Shown: positions 27,230-35,461, numbered from the stretch's first letter. The stretch: 64,000 nucleotides of DNA from Taibaiella sp. (GCA_019638495.1 JAHBTQ010000009.1:1-64000); one strand, 5' to 3'. The notes: generated by a model not told the origin, from the sequence alone. A program made the numbers and translations.

Positions 27230-27685
27230 TTATCTGCGCCTCCTGCCCGGGCCACCTCGACGCTCTTCAAGTCGCTTCATCAGCACTCGCTTAAACTCAC
27301 GCTCTGCTACATACATATCCGCCAATTGCTGGGGAGACAGCACCTTCAGAAAACGGTCATTGTACTTTCGCTTCAATGCTATCACATCCTGCTGATAATC
27401 CAGGTCGTCTTCCAGGTATTGCCACGCCGACGCCGTGCTTCCTTCATCTGCCGCTTGCAATTTGTACTTCTCTCTATAAGGTTTTCTGATTGTTCGCAGC
27501 TCTTCCTCATACGCGCGATAAATGGGCATAAATTGCGCCGACTGGCTCTCACTAAGCTGCAACCTGTCGGATATATAGGCCATCTTCGCTGCATGTATAC
27601 GCTGCATGGGCCGGCCTTGCTGGGCCTGCACAGTACCGGTCAGCATCACAAACACCAAAACCTTTATCAATACGCTTATTCTCAT
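27230..27685 (-). CDS. LTXXQ / Spy-CpxP-like periplasmic protein
   Basis: From the ATG at 27685 the protein has 151 residues. A signal peptide ends VQA|QQ. The mature protein is almost fully helical and charged, with LQLSESQSAQFMPIYRAYEEE and LSPQQLADMYVAEREFKR as two LTXXQ-like segments, ending in an Arg-rich tail (GGPGRRRR). Similar proteins act as periplasmic stress chaperones or sensors. It is the third gene of an ECF sigma / anti-sigma-like operon, 5 bases after the preceding stop codon, with GGAG in the gap. A role in sensing envelope stress for that sigma factor is inferred from position. Confidence 0.78.
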   Translation of the reverse strand: MRISVLIKVLVFVMLTGTVQAQQGRPMQRIHAAKMAYISDRLQLSESQSAQFMPIYRAYEEELRTIRKPYREKYKLQAADEGSTASAWQYLEDDLDYQQDVIALKRKYNDRFLKVLSPQQLADMYVAEREFKRVLMKRLEERRGGPGRRRR

Positions 27686-27690
27686 CTCCG

Positions 27691-28230
27691 TCAAAAAGTC
27701 ATTTCAGTATCCCAGCCATTATCGTCCAGGTACTTCTCAATATCTTCAGCTTTTACGTCAATCTTATCAATATAGCGTCCGGCAGACGCATCTGCCAGCG
27801 GAGCGCCGGCATTACCAAGATATGCCCTAATGTCCTTATCGGCCACGTTAGCCAATATCGCATTCTCGCTTATGCCGGTGCCCATTTGAGTAGTGCGAAC
27901 GAAGGCACCCACGCCCACAACCAGCAGCACCACTGCGGCGGCGGCCAGGCGCAGTTGCCGAAAAGTGATTGTTACCCCTTTCCGTGCAGGCCTACCGGCA
28001 TTGGCCAAAACCCGGGCAGGCAATTCTTCAAAATAACCCACCGGCACTACATATGGATTCACCGCCATCGGCAAACCAGCATTAGTCTGTTCCTCGGCAA
28101 TGATCGAAGCTATTTTCTCTGGCATACCGGCAAAATAATCCTGTTGCCCCCCAAAGGGCATCCCTATTTTGGAACCCGCCAGGGGCGACTTCAGCTCTTC
28201 CAGCTCCTTTTTTACCTCCTCATTCATCAC
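27691..28230 (-). CDS. Putative anti-sigma factor, single-pass membrane protein
   Basis: The protein has 179 residues. A cytoplasmic N-part (about 1-92) includes PMAVNPYVVPVGYFEELPARVLA, which is typical of Bacteroidota anti-sigma-like proteins. One membrane helix (about 94-111; LRLAAAAVVLLVVGVGAF) and an acidic C-part ending in DDNGWDTEMTF follow. It lies 34 bases downstream of the ECF sigma gene and 5 bases upstream of the LTXXQ gene. The operon position supports an anti-sigma role; no zinc-binding ZAS motif is visible, so the class is uncertain. Confidence 0.75.
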   Translation of the reverse strand: MMNEEVKKELEELKSPLAGSKIGMPFGGQQDYFAGMPEKIASIIAEEQTNAGLPMAVNPYVVPVGYFEELPARVLANAGRPARKGVTITFRQLRLAAAAVVLLVVGVGAFVRTTQMGTGISENAILANVADKDIRAYLGNAGAPLADASAGRYIDKIDVKAEDIEKYLDDNGWDTEMTF

Positions 28231-28264
28231 ATCTATAAGACTGACATTACTGTCATTCGTTTAA

Positions 28265-28822
28265 TTACTTCTTTAGAAACTCCTCAACTTTTTTTACTGC
28301 ATGGTGGTAGGAGGCCTTTAGCGCCCCCTCAGATGTGTCCAGCACGCGCGACATCTCATCATAAGGCATCTCATCATAATACCGGAGATTAAACACAACC
28401 CTTTGCTTCTCAGGCAGTGTAGCTATGGCCTGCTGCAGTTTCCATTCTATTTTATTCGGATCAAAGTCTTTTTGCGCCGTTATCCTGTCCTCAAAATAGC
28501 TTTCGTTTCCATCCAAGGACACCGCCGCAAATCGTTTGCGCGTGTCCATCCAGCTCAACGTTTCATTCGTGGCAATACGATATAGCCATGTATACAGACC
28601 GGAATCCTGCCTGAAATCTGCAAGATACTTCCACATCTTGATAAATACATTCTGCAATATGTCGTCTGCATCTTCGTGCACTACTACCATACGGCGGATG
28701 TGCCAGTAGAGCCGCTCCTGGTATTTCCGCACCAGCCTGGTAAATGCAACTTCCCTCGTTGCCTCATTTCTGAAGGCAACCAGCAGTTCCACATCATTTT
28801 CCCGGCTTTCGTTCACACCCAT
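28265..28822 (-). CDS. ECF-type RNA polymerase sigma factor
   Basis: The protein has 185 residues. Region 2 (about 20-95) has RLVRKYQERLYWHIRRMVV, then DADDILQNVFIKMWKYL and TWLYRIATNETLSW. Region 4 (about 125-180) has QQAIATLPEKQRVVFNLRYYDEMPYDEM and a recognition helix with SEGALKASYHHAVKK. It is the first gene of a three-gene operon with an anti-sigma-like protein and an LTXXQ protein. It probably directs transcription of envelope genes, perhaps including the divergent GldM-C-like pair, but no promoter match was found to show this. Confidence 0.93.
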   Translation of the reverse strand: MGVNESRENDVELLVAFRNEATREVAFTRLVRKYQERLYWHIRRMVVVHEDADDILQNVFIKMWKYLADFRQDSGLYTWLYRIATNETLSWMDTRKRFAAVSLDGNESYFEDRITAQKDFDPNKIEWKLQQAIATLPEKQRVVFNLRYYDEMPYDEMSRVLDTSEGALKASYHHAVKKVEEFLKK

Positions 28823-28983
28823 TTAGTGCGGATTTGTAATAAGACAATATTAAACCTTAAAAGTTTAATGTGCTGTGAAGGATATTGCTTCAGGTGTTGA
28901 TCATAGTGGTAATCGGGCCACATATAACATTTCATTTCGTGCTCCCTTTTGGGCTTTTATGTATCTTTCAGCAAATTTCAGGT

Positions 28984-29409
28984 ATGAAAAAAGTGCTGCT
29001 GCTAGCCTTGCTGGCGATGCCGGGAGTAATGGTATACGGGCAAAAGAATAAACACAAACACAAAGAAGAGGAGGGCAATGTGCTGCCTCCACCCCGCGTG
29101 TGGATAGCTAACATACCTTCCTATAACACCACCTACGACATGATATGGGAAAACCCATTGCTGATTACTGACTCGGTGGGCTGCAGGGTGTCACTCTTTT
29201 CCATATCGCTTACCGCACCGGGTGAACCCTTTTACGGGCCGCTGCATTGCGTGGGCGACAAAATGAACGATATGCAGCGCGGAGCCATAGAGCGCTGGAA
29301 GGATAAAAAGAACATAACACTGCACATTCAGGACATTCACCTCAACTGTCACGAAACAGACGCAACGTCACCGGCGCTGCGCTATATGTATAACGAGGAA
29401 AAAAAATAA
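28984..29409 (+). CDS. Small secreted protein resembling the GldM C-terminal domain, copy 1
   Basis: From the ATG at 28984 the protein has 141 residues. A signal peptide (MKKVLLLALLAMPGVMVYG|Q) precedes a Lys/His-rich stretch. A domain follows with CRVSLFSISLTAPG, YGPLHCVGDKMNDMQ and NITLHIQDIHLNC. This order (V-x-x-F-x-[IL], then a gap, an aromatic-polar stretch, and I-x-[IV]-x-[DE]-I) resembles the fourth domain of the T9SS/gliding protein GldM. Similarity was judged by eye. Its TAA overlaps the ATG of the next gene by one base (TAATG), indicating coupled translation. An upstream in-frame ATG at 28885 lies far from the signal peptide. Confidence 0.72.
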   Translation: MKKVLLLALLAMPGVMVYGQKNKHKHKEEEGNVLPPPRVWIANIPSYNTTYDMIWENPLLITDSVGCRVSLFSISLTAPGEPFYGPLHCVGDKMNDMQRGAIERWKDKKNITLHIQDIHLNCHETDATSPALRYMYNEEKK

Positions 29410-29822
29410 TGACCCGGCATTTAGCTGTCTTACTGCTACTACTTTCTCGCCCCGCAACAGTGTATGCGCAGGTGAAGCAACGCGTACCTATAATAACTCT
29501 GGGCCGTATACAGGCACCCGAAAAGAAAAACGGAAAGTACATACCCACACAAGCAACCCGACAGCAAATTCTTAAAAACGCCCTCTTCCTGGCTGATGTA
29601 AACAACTGTAGTGTCACAGAGTACAAGTTCACCATGATAGCCCCCGGCCGCGGCCTCTACGGGCCCGTATACGTGACTTCTGCCGAGCTACCCGACTCCC
29701 TGAAGAACAAGATCAAAGCGACCGCCGGCCCGGACGTAAAAATCTATGTAGAAGAAATCAAAATGAACTACCGCGGCACCATAATGGACGCAAATCCCGT
29801 CTATATAAGCTACGACGAATAA
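29409..29822 (+). CDS. Small secreted protein resembling the GldM C-terminal domain, copy 2
   Basis: The protein has 137 residues. The signal peptide ends VYA|Q. The domain matches copy 1 in layout: CSVTEYKFTMIAPGRGLYGP, TSAELPDSLKNKIKA, VKIYVEEIKMNYRG. The start ATG overlaps the stop of copy 1 by one base, so the two are translationally coupled and probably function together. GldM proteins are large inner-membrane T9SS parts; these are stand-alone periplasmic or secreted pieces. No other gld/spr genes are in the window. Function is unknown; a T9SS-related or surface-partner role is only suggested by the fold-like pattern. Confidence 0.72.
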   Translation: MTRHLAVLLLLLSRPATVYAQVKQRVPIITLGRIQAPEKKNGKYIPTQATRQQILKNALFLADVNNCSVTEYKFTMIAPGRGLYGPVYVTSAELPDSLKNKIKATAGPDVKIYVEEIKMNYRGTIMDANPVYISYDE

Positions 29823-29855
29823 CACACCTTTTTTAGCGAAGCCCAATAATTTTAC

Positions 29856-29900
29856 GTCATTTCGACGTTGCGCAGCGCAGCAAGCAAAAGGAGAAATCTC
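29856..29900. repeat. Dispersed GTCATTTCGA...GAGAAATCTC element
   Basis: GTCATTTCGACGT at 29856 and AGGAGAAATCTC at 29889-29900, with an AGCGCAGC core between, match the general form of a short repeat common in Bacteroidota intergenic regions. It lies between the 3' ends of the convergent GldM-C-like pair and the M1 peptidase. Confidence 0.45.
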
Positions 29901-29949
29901 CAGAGCCCTGGTAGTCCGCTAAATCAAGGCCAGCACCCCGCTCCTGCCC

Positions 29950-32352
29950 CTAATTCATCAGCTTATTCAGCGTCTCCCTGTCTTTGCCACTTACGTCCAT
30001 TGCAGCAATACCATCAGCTATCTGCTTCTTGAATTTATCCTGAGCATAGAAGTAGCGCACGGTTTCACTGGCCGGTCCGGCAAGGCGTCCATTACTGCTA
30101 AGGCTCGCACTCAGGCAATTTCTAAGCGCAGCATCATTAAAATAGTTCAGCCTGCGAAGTGCTGCCATAGCATTGCCGCGTGTCACAAACTCATACGACT
30201 GTGACGTAAAGTCTACCAATTGCTGCTGCATTGAGGCATCGTCCTTTTCGGTCAGTGCTATCTCCAGCCACTTTATTTGCACATTGCGGCCATTAGTACC
30301 CTCTATGCCCTTTGTAGCCGCCAGGTACTTCGACGTGTTTGCCGGGAAGGCGGTACACAATTTTTCCAGTGCCGTTGCGATAGTTATATACGATGAGTCT
30401 GTAAGCAGGGCCACATAGTCTGCCTCCAGCGAAGCAGGTATTGCCTTTGTGTTTATCATTATTCCCTTGCGTACCAGCACATCCTTATCGTGCAGCGCCA
30501 TCTTCACCATCGCCTCGTTAGACTTGTCTCCGAGAAACTGGGAGGCGATCTCCGTCTTTATGGCATGAAATGTATTAGCCTCATACACTTGCTTCAGCAC
30601 ATCCCGCTTTTTCTCGGCAGGAATATCGCGCATTGCCACTACGGCATCATACCTGTCCAGCATTTGCGGTGCCTTTAGCGCCTGCGCTTTCAGCATTTCA
30701 AATGGCTTTTCAAAAGTTACCGTCTTCAGCACCTCGCTATTGGGGTCAAACAATACAAAAGCCACTTCGCGCTTACCTGCATTAGGTACTTGCACCACCT
30801 GTGTTTCCCTTTCTATCCATTCTGTCTTGCGGTCTACTGTACCATCTGTATAGTGCACCTCAAAAACGAACGGCATCTTAAACAGGCCAATAACCTCATT
30901 GGTAGCATGGGCCTGCGTCACCACAAACTGCGTGTGTCTGTTGCCTCCGCTGGTCACGTCCTCATAGCTTACCTTATAGTCTGGCTCACCTCCACGATAC
31001 ACCCACTCGTCCCAAAACCAAGCCAGCGGCATTCCCAGTTCATCCTCAAATGCGTTCATCAGGTCATCGCCATCTACATTTTCATACTTATGCGCCAGCA
31101 GGTAGCGCTTCACAGAGCGGTTAAACCCTTCCCTGCCGGTCACATACTTCAGCATCTCCAGCACCACAGATCCCTTCTGGTAAATGTTGCTGGTAGGCGT
31201 TTGGCTGTGAGATATCGACTTCTTATCAGCGGTGTTTATTGCACTTGTGTAGGCACTGCGCCGGGCCCAGTCGAAATGATCCTGCCCGAAACACTCACGC
31301 TCTGCAGTTATGTTATAGTGCGTCGCAAAACTCTCCTGCAGCCAATGGCTATTGCCGCTGCGCGCTGTTACCATGTCGCCGAACCACTGGTGGGCCAGCT
31401 CATGCGCATTTACTGCCACATAGTTGCGGTCGTTATAGCTGCGGCCGTCTACCTCAAAGAAATCGCCAAACAGCGTGGCCGATGTATTCTCCATGGCACC
31501 AAACATAAAGTCCTGAACAGGTATCTGCGAATAAGACTCCCAACCATATGGCACACCTATTTCCGACTCCAGGAAATTGAATATTTTCTCGTTGTACTTG
31601 TAGGTATAGTCATACCTGTCCTTCCACTCAGGATAGTACCACTGGCGCAACGGCACGCCCGACGCAGATTTCGTCTCCTTCACGTCGTACTTACCTATGC
31701 CCAGCATCACCAGGTACGAAGCGTGCGGATGCGACATGCTGTAGTGCCATATTTTCATGCCGTCCTTTTGTTCCTTTTCCTCCAGCTTCACACCATTGGA
31801 TAGCACCTTATAATTCTTATCAAAGATCACGATCAACTCAGTCACAAGCTTATCATTAGGCGTGTCATAGCAGGGGAACCAATGCCGGTTGTCGATACCC
31901 TGCCCCTGCGTCCATATCTGCTTGCGCGAAAGATTGTTCGGGTCGTTCCAGCCTATGAAGTAGATGCCCCTGCGTGGATTAGCCTCATAGCTTATCTGCA
32001 GGCTATCCACCTCGCCACGCTTCAGCGGAGCAGGCGGGTAGAAAATAATACCATCTGATGTGGTCTTATACTTCACTTCCTTACCGTTCAGCCATGCCTT
32101 CTTCACCCTAATGCCCGGGCCATCCAGAAAGATAGAATCCACCACATCCCGGATCGGAGAAAATCGATGCGTGACATCACCTATTACCAGGCCTTTCTCA
32201 GGTTCAAAGCTCACAATTAGCCGCATATGCCTAAAGTCTACATTATGGTCGCGCATCGCGCTGCCAGGGTCATATTGATAGGTAACATTAGTATGCTGAG
32301 CAGAAACCTGCATACCAGCCAGCAGCAGCGCAAAAGACAAGAATTTCTTCAC
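29950..32352 (-). CDS. M1-family zinc aminopeptidase
   Basis: From the GTG at 32352 the protein has 800 residues. The first 18 form a signal peptide (FLSFALLLAGMQVSA|Q). The N-domain (about 35-240) is followed by the substrate-binding GAMEN motif at 285-289 and the zinc motif HELAH at 317-321 with the third ligand E340 (LQESFATHY). The C-terminal helical part continues to LMN. It removes N-terminal residues from peptides, probably in the periplasm or outside the cell. The upstream frame to 32508 has no signal peptide pattern and runs into the gdh-derived fragment, so the GTG was chosen. Confidence 0.93.
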   Translation of the reverse strand: MKKFLSFALLLAGMQVSAQHTNVTYQYDPGSAMRDHNVDFRHMRLIVSFEPEKGLVIGDVTHRFSPIRDVVDSIFLDGPGIRVKKAWLNGKEVKYKTTSDGIIFYPPAPLKRGEVDSLQISYEANPRRGIYFIGWNDPNNLSRKQIWTQGQGIDNRHWFPCYDTPNDKLVTELIVIFDKNYKVLSNGVKLEEKEQKDGMKIWHYSMSHPHASYLVMLGIGKYDVKETKSASGVPLRQWYYPEWKDRYDYTYKYNEKIFNFLESEIGVPYGWESYSQIPVQDFMFGAMENTSATLFGDFFEVDGRSYNDRNYVAVNAHELAHQWFGDMVTARSGNSHWLQESFATHYNITAERECFGQDHFDWARRSAYTSAINTADKKSISHSQTPTSNIYQKGSVVLEMLKYVTGREGFNRSVKRYLLAHKYENVDGDDLMNAFEDELGMPLAWFWDEWVYRGGEPDYKVSYEDVTSGGNRHTQFVVTQAHATNEVIGLFKMPFVFEVHYTDGTVDRKTEWIERETQVVQVPNAGKREVAFVLFDPNSEVLKTVTFEKPFEMLKAQALKAPQMLDRYDAVVAMRDIPAEKKRDVLKQVYEANTFHAIKTEIASQFLGDKSNEAMVKMALHDKDVLVRKGIMINTKAIPASLEADYVALLTDSSYITIATALEKLCTAFPANTSKYLAATKGIEGTNGRNVQIKWLEIALTEKDDASMQQQLVDFTSQSYEFVTRGNAMAALRRLNYFNDAALRNCLSASLSSNGRLAGPASETVRYFYAQDKFKKQIADGIAAMDVSGKDRETLNKLMN

Positions 32353-32491
32353 CGGAGTATTATTGATTGGCGGGCAAAATAGTGAAATACAGAGAATATT
32401 AAAGAGGAAAGTGTGACGAAGGCGAATGCGGTCCGTGAGTTCAAGAATGCAAACAACCTGCAAAAGTAAAAGTACTCCATGCGAGCACTCT

Positions 32492-32701
32492 ACAGACCTA
32501 GATCGCAAGCCACTGATGCACGGCCCTGACGAAGGGAACCTAGTTTACTCTTGTCTTGAAGATACTATGATCGGCTCTTACCATGTGATCCGTTAATCGC
32601 CGATGAGCCTGGATAACAAGGTGGATATGCGTACCGCAGCCTTCACCGTAGCTATCAACAAAGTTGGCGTTTCTTACGAAGAGCCGGGTATCTTCCCATA
32701 A
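32492..32701 (+). pseudogene. Broken duplicate of the 3' end of glutamate dehydrogenase
   Basis: The frame starting ACA GAC CTA GAT encodes TDLDRKPLMHGPDEGNLVYS, then CLEDTMIGSYHVIR, a TAA stop, and SPMSLDNKVDMRTAAF through to EEPGIFP. This follows residues 407-473 of the intact dehydrogenase at 43755-45176 almost throughout, with one in-frame stop at about the middle. The DNA match is high over the whole length and includes the gene's terminator hairpin just downstream. It is a partial duplication in the opposite orientation, 11 kb from the parent, and has no 5' part. It cannot make an enzyme. Confidence 0.92.
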
Positions 32702-32731
32702 TTGGGTATTTAGTTAATAAGGTAATAAGTT

Positions 32732-32759
32732 AACAGGGCTGCCGCGAGGCGGCCCTGTT
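32732..32759 (+). terminator. Terminator copied with the gdh fragment
   Basis: AACAGGGC (32732-32739) pairs with GCCCTGTT (32752-32759), continuing as GCC/GGC around a GCGA tetraloop, then TTTGTATTT. The intact gdh gene ends in almost the same hairpin (43698-43723), including the GCGA loop, so the duplication extended past the stop codon. Confidence 0.85.
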
Positions 32760-32812
32760 TGTATTTAAGGTGATCAAAAAAATTGCCATGCTTGATTATT
32801 TTGTGTGGTAAT

Positions 32813-33325
32813 ATGACTCGAATTACATTGGCTGGCTTTCTTCTGCTTTGGTCTTGTGCCAACCATGCTCAGACCTTGTCCGCTTTTCAGAAAGCAAAGG
32901 AGGTGATTGATCGGCACGTTTGGATAAGAAAAACAATCTGTAAAAATGACTCTTGTTATACGCCTGACAGAAGGTACTATTACGCTTCCAAATACGAGAT
33001 TGATAAGAACGATGGGTGTCTGGGTGAGTTCTTTTTTGAATCAATATTTGAGATTGAAGATGTGATAGGACATTCGAACAAATGGGTACAACACTCGTGC
33101 CCGGTAATGATAACCGTATACAAGCCAGTTGATTCGACGAAAATGGAATTCCCGATTCGACACCGTAGCGAAGAAAGTAATTGTTCGATGACATTGAGTG
33201 TATCAGAACGGGAAATTGTTATTGAAGGAACTTGCCGCGCAGTAAACGTCTACAAGGAAGTGTATGTGCCGATTAATAAGATTCCCAAAGAAGTGAAGGC
33301 AATTTTAAATAGGGTTCATCATTGA
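32813..33325 (+). CDS. Hypothetical exported protein
   Basis: From the ATG at 32813 the protein has 170 residues. The signal sequence MTRITLAGFLLLWSCANHA|Q could be a type I signal or, through LLWSC, a lipoprotein signal. The mature part has several Cys (TICKNDSCY, HSCPVM, SNCSM, GTCRA) and charged beta-like strands. No family was recognised. It follows the gdh fragment's terminator on the same strand and is convergent with groEL. An ATG at 32783 would add 10 residues that do not improve the signal. Confidence 0.65.
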   Translation: MTRITLAGFLLLWSCANHAQTLSAFQKAKEVIDRHVWIRKTICKNDSCYTPDRRYYYASKYEIDKNDGCLGEFFFESIFEIEDVIGHSNKWVQHSCPVMITVYKPVDSTKMEFPIRHRSEESNCSMTLSVSEREIVIEGTCRAVNVYKEVYVPINKIPKEVKAILNRVHH

Positions 33326-33370
33326 CGAGTCAAGCTAAACCTTTAACCCTTCAAATCAAGGTTCAAAGTA

Positions 33371-33397
33371 AAAGCCCCCGAAAACTCGGAGGCCTTT
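33371..33397 (-). terminator. groESL terminator
   Basis: On the minus strand AAAAGGCCTCCGA is paired with TCGGGGGCTTTT around GTTT, followed by ACTTTG, about 30 bases after the groEL stop codon. On the plus strand the 3' side is followed by ACTTTTTACTTTT, so it may also act for the small exported protein. Confidence 0.7.
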
Positions 33398-33424
33398 TAC
33401 TTTTTACTTTTAAGTTTTTACTTT

Positions 33425-35062
33425 TTAATAGTCCATGCCCATACCGCCTGGCATGCCACCTGGTGCAGGTGCTGCAGACTTAGGTTCTGGTTTGTCAGCG
33501 ATAACGCATTCTGTAGTCAGGAGCATGCTCGCGATTGAAGCGGCATTTTCCAGTGCTATGCGACTCACCTTAGTCGGGTCTATTACACCCGCAGCCAGCA
33601 TGTTTTCGTACACTTCAGTGCGAGCGTTGAAGCCGAAGTCAGCCTTGCCCTCACGTACTTTCTGAACAATGATAGAACCTTCCAGGCCTGCGTTTGCAAC
33701 GATCTGGCGAAGTGGCTCTTCCAGTGCACGGCGAACGATTGTGATACCTGTCTTCTCGTCGTTGTTGTCAGCAGCTACTTTCTCCAGTGCTTCAATAGCA
33801 CGGATGTAAGCTACACCACCACCCGGTACGATACCTTCTTCCACCGCAGCGCGTGTTGCATGCAATGCGTCGTCTACACGGTCTTTCTTCTCTTTCATTT
33901 CTACCTCAGTAGCTGCACCGATGTACAGAACTGCAACGCCGCCACTCAGCTTAGCCAGGCGCTCCTGCAGCTTTTCGCGGTCATAATCGCTGGTAGTAGT
34001 TTCTATCTGCGACTTGATCTGGTTTACGCGAGCATCGATGTTTTCTTTTGCACCCTTACCACCTACGATAGTCGTGTTGTCTTTGTCTATTGTGATGCTT
34101 TCAGCCTGGCCCAGGTAAGCCACTGTAGCGTTTTCCAGCTTGTAGCCCTGGTCTTCGCTGATAACAGTACCACCTGTGAGAGCAGCAATGTCCTGCAGCA
34201 TTTCCTTACGACGGTCGCCAAAGCCCGGAGCCTTAACAGCAGCGATCTTCAAAGAGCCGCGCAGCTTGTTCACCACCAGTGTGCTCAGCGCTTCACCGTC
34301 TACGTCTTCTGCTATTATCAGCAGTGGACGACCGCTTTGTACCACGCTTTCCAGGATTGGAAGGATGTCTTTCAGCGTGCTAACCTTCTTTTCATATATC
34401 AGGATGTACGGGTTCTGCATTTCCACGTGCATCTTTTCTGTGTTAGTTACGAAGTAAGCGCTTAGGTAACCGCGGTCGAACTGCATACCTTCTACAACTT
34501 CTACAGTTGTCTCAGTGCCCTTTGCTTCTTCTACCGTGATAACGCCTTCGTTACCCACCTTAGCCATTGCTTTGGCGATGAGTGAGCCGATCGCGTTGTC
34601 ATTGTTTGCAGATATTGAAGCAACCTGCTCAATTTTCTTATTGTCGTTGCCTACTTTTTCGCTCTGAGACTTCAGGTTCTCAACAACAGCAGTTACTGCT
34701 TTGTCTATACCGCGCTTCAGGTCCATTGGGTTAGCACCTGCTGCCACGTTCTTCAGACCTTCTCCTATGATTGCCTGAGCCAGTACAGTAGCAGTAGTAG
34801 TGCCATCACCCGCAATATCTGCAGTTTTAGATGCTACTTCTTTCACCATTTGTGCACCCAGGTTCTCGATGCTGTCTTCCAGCTCTATTTCCTTAGCCAC
34901 GCTCACACCGTCCTTGGTGATACCCGGAGCTCCGAACTTTTTCTCGATTACCACGTTACGGCCTTTAGGGCCCAATGTTACTTTCACGGCATCAGCCAGT
35001 GTGTCCACGCCACGCTTCATCCTGTTGCGTGCATCAATGTCGAAGAAAAGTTGTTTTGCCAT
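33425..35062 (-). CDS. groEL: Chaperonin GroEL
   Basis: From the ATG at 35062 the protein has 545 residues, the standard length. The start MAKQLFFDIDARNRM, the ATP site GDGTTTATVLAQ, KAPGFGDRRKEM and the C-terminal GGM repeats (GGMPGGMGMDY) are all present. It forms the double-ring folding chamber with GroES. An upstream TTG/ATG frame (35089) adds nine residues that are encoded by intergenic repeat DNA and is rejected. It is the second gene of a groES-groEL operon with a 117-base spacer filled by octamer repeats. Confidence 0.98.
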   Translation of the reverse strand: MAKQLFFDIDARNRMKRGVDTLADAVKVTLGPKGRNVVIEKKFGAPGITKDGVSVAKEIELEDSIENLGAQMVKEVASKTADIAGDGTTTATVLAQAIIGEGLKNVAAGANPMDLKRGIDKAVTAVVENLKSQSEKVGNDNKKIEQVASISANNDNAIGSLIAKAMAKVGNEGVITVEEAKGTETTVEVVEGMQFDRGYLSAYFVTNTEKMHVEMQNPYILIYEKKVSTLKDILPILESVVQSGRPLLIIAEDVDGEALSTLVVNKLRGSLKIAAVKAPGFGDRRKEMLQDIAALTGGTVISEDQGYKLENATVAYLGQAESITIDKDNTTIVGGKGAKENIDARVNQIKSQIETTTSDYDREKLQERLAKLSGGVAVLYIGAATEVEMKEKKDRVDDALHATRAAVEEGIVPGGGVAYIRAIEALEKVAADNNDEKTGITIVRRALEEPLRQIVANAGLEGSIIVQKVREGKADFGFNARTEVYENMLAAGVIDPTKVSRIALENAASIASMLLTTECVIADKPEPKSAAPAPGGMPGGMGMDY

Positions 35063-35144
35063 AAAATTTGAAATTTGACAATTTGGCAATTAGCCAATTA
35101 GTAAATGTTGATTTGTTTTTTGTTTAATAGTTGAGCGACATGGG

Positions 35145-35184
35145 CAATTGTCGAATTGTCCCATTGTCGAATTGCCGAATTAGA
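35145..35184. repeat. Octamer array overlapping the groES stop codon
   Basis: On the plus strand: ATTGTCGA, ATTGTCCC, ATTGTCGA, ATTGCCGA, ATTAGA. On the minus strand groES ends ATC TAA and runs straight into TTCGGCAATTCGACAAT, the same sequence as after the FKBP stop codon near 11587. A related, more degenerate array (35063-35098) precedes the groEL ATG. Confidence 0.8.
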
Positions 35185-35461
35185 TTACGGCTAATATGTC
35201 GCTTTCGCGCATGATCAGGTAGTCTTCACCTTCCAGGCTCACTTCAGTGCCTGCATACTTGCCATAAAGTACAGTATCGCCTGATTTTACGGTCATCGGC
35301 TCGTCCTTCTTTCCTGGACCCGCAGCTACTACTGTACCACGTTGTGGTTTCTCCTTAGCTGTGTCCGGAATGATAATGCCACCTGCTGTTTTCTCTTCTG
35401 CTGGAGCTGCTTTTACGATTACCCTGTCGTGCAGCGGGGTGATGTTAACGGTTTTTGCCAT
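35180..35461 (-). CDS. groES: Co-chaperonin GroES
   Basis: The protein has 93 residues. It has the N-terminal strand PLHDRVIVK, the mobile loop EEKTAGGIIIPDTAKEKPQ with the GroEL-binding III-type residues, the roof region VVAAGPGK and the end VLYGKYAGTEV and YLIMRESDILAVI. It caps GroEL in the folding cycle. First gene of the groESL operon. A cluster of short dyads lies 62-91 bases upstream of its ATG. Confidence 0.98.
   Translation of the reverse strand: MAKTVNITPLHDRVIVKAAPAEEKTAGGIIIPDTAKEKPQRGTVVAAGPGKKDEPMTVKSGDTVLYGKYAGTEVSLEGEDYLIMRESDILAVI

Noticed and set aside
30790..31803. 337-codon plus-strand frame opposite the M1 peptidase
   Set aside because: The minus-strand frame has clear catalytic motifs; this one shows no domain and a His/Arg-rich composition typical of an antisense frame.
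32353..32508. 52-residue N-terminal extension of the M1 peptidase
   Set aside because: The extension does not resemble a signal peptide and reaches into the gdh-derived DNA. The GTG at 32352 begins a clear signal peptide.
33860..34465. 201-codon plus-strand frame opposite groEL
   Set aside because: It is antisense to the most conserved gene in the window and has no family features.
35063..35089. Nine-residue N-terminal extension of GroEL
   Set aside because: The extension (MPNCQISNF) is encoded by intergenic repeat DNA. All GroEL proteins start at MAK, which is at 35062.
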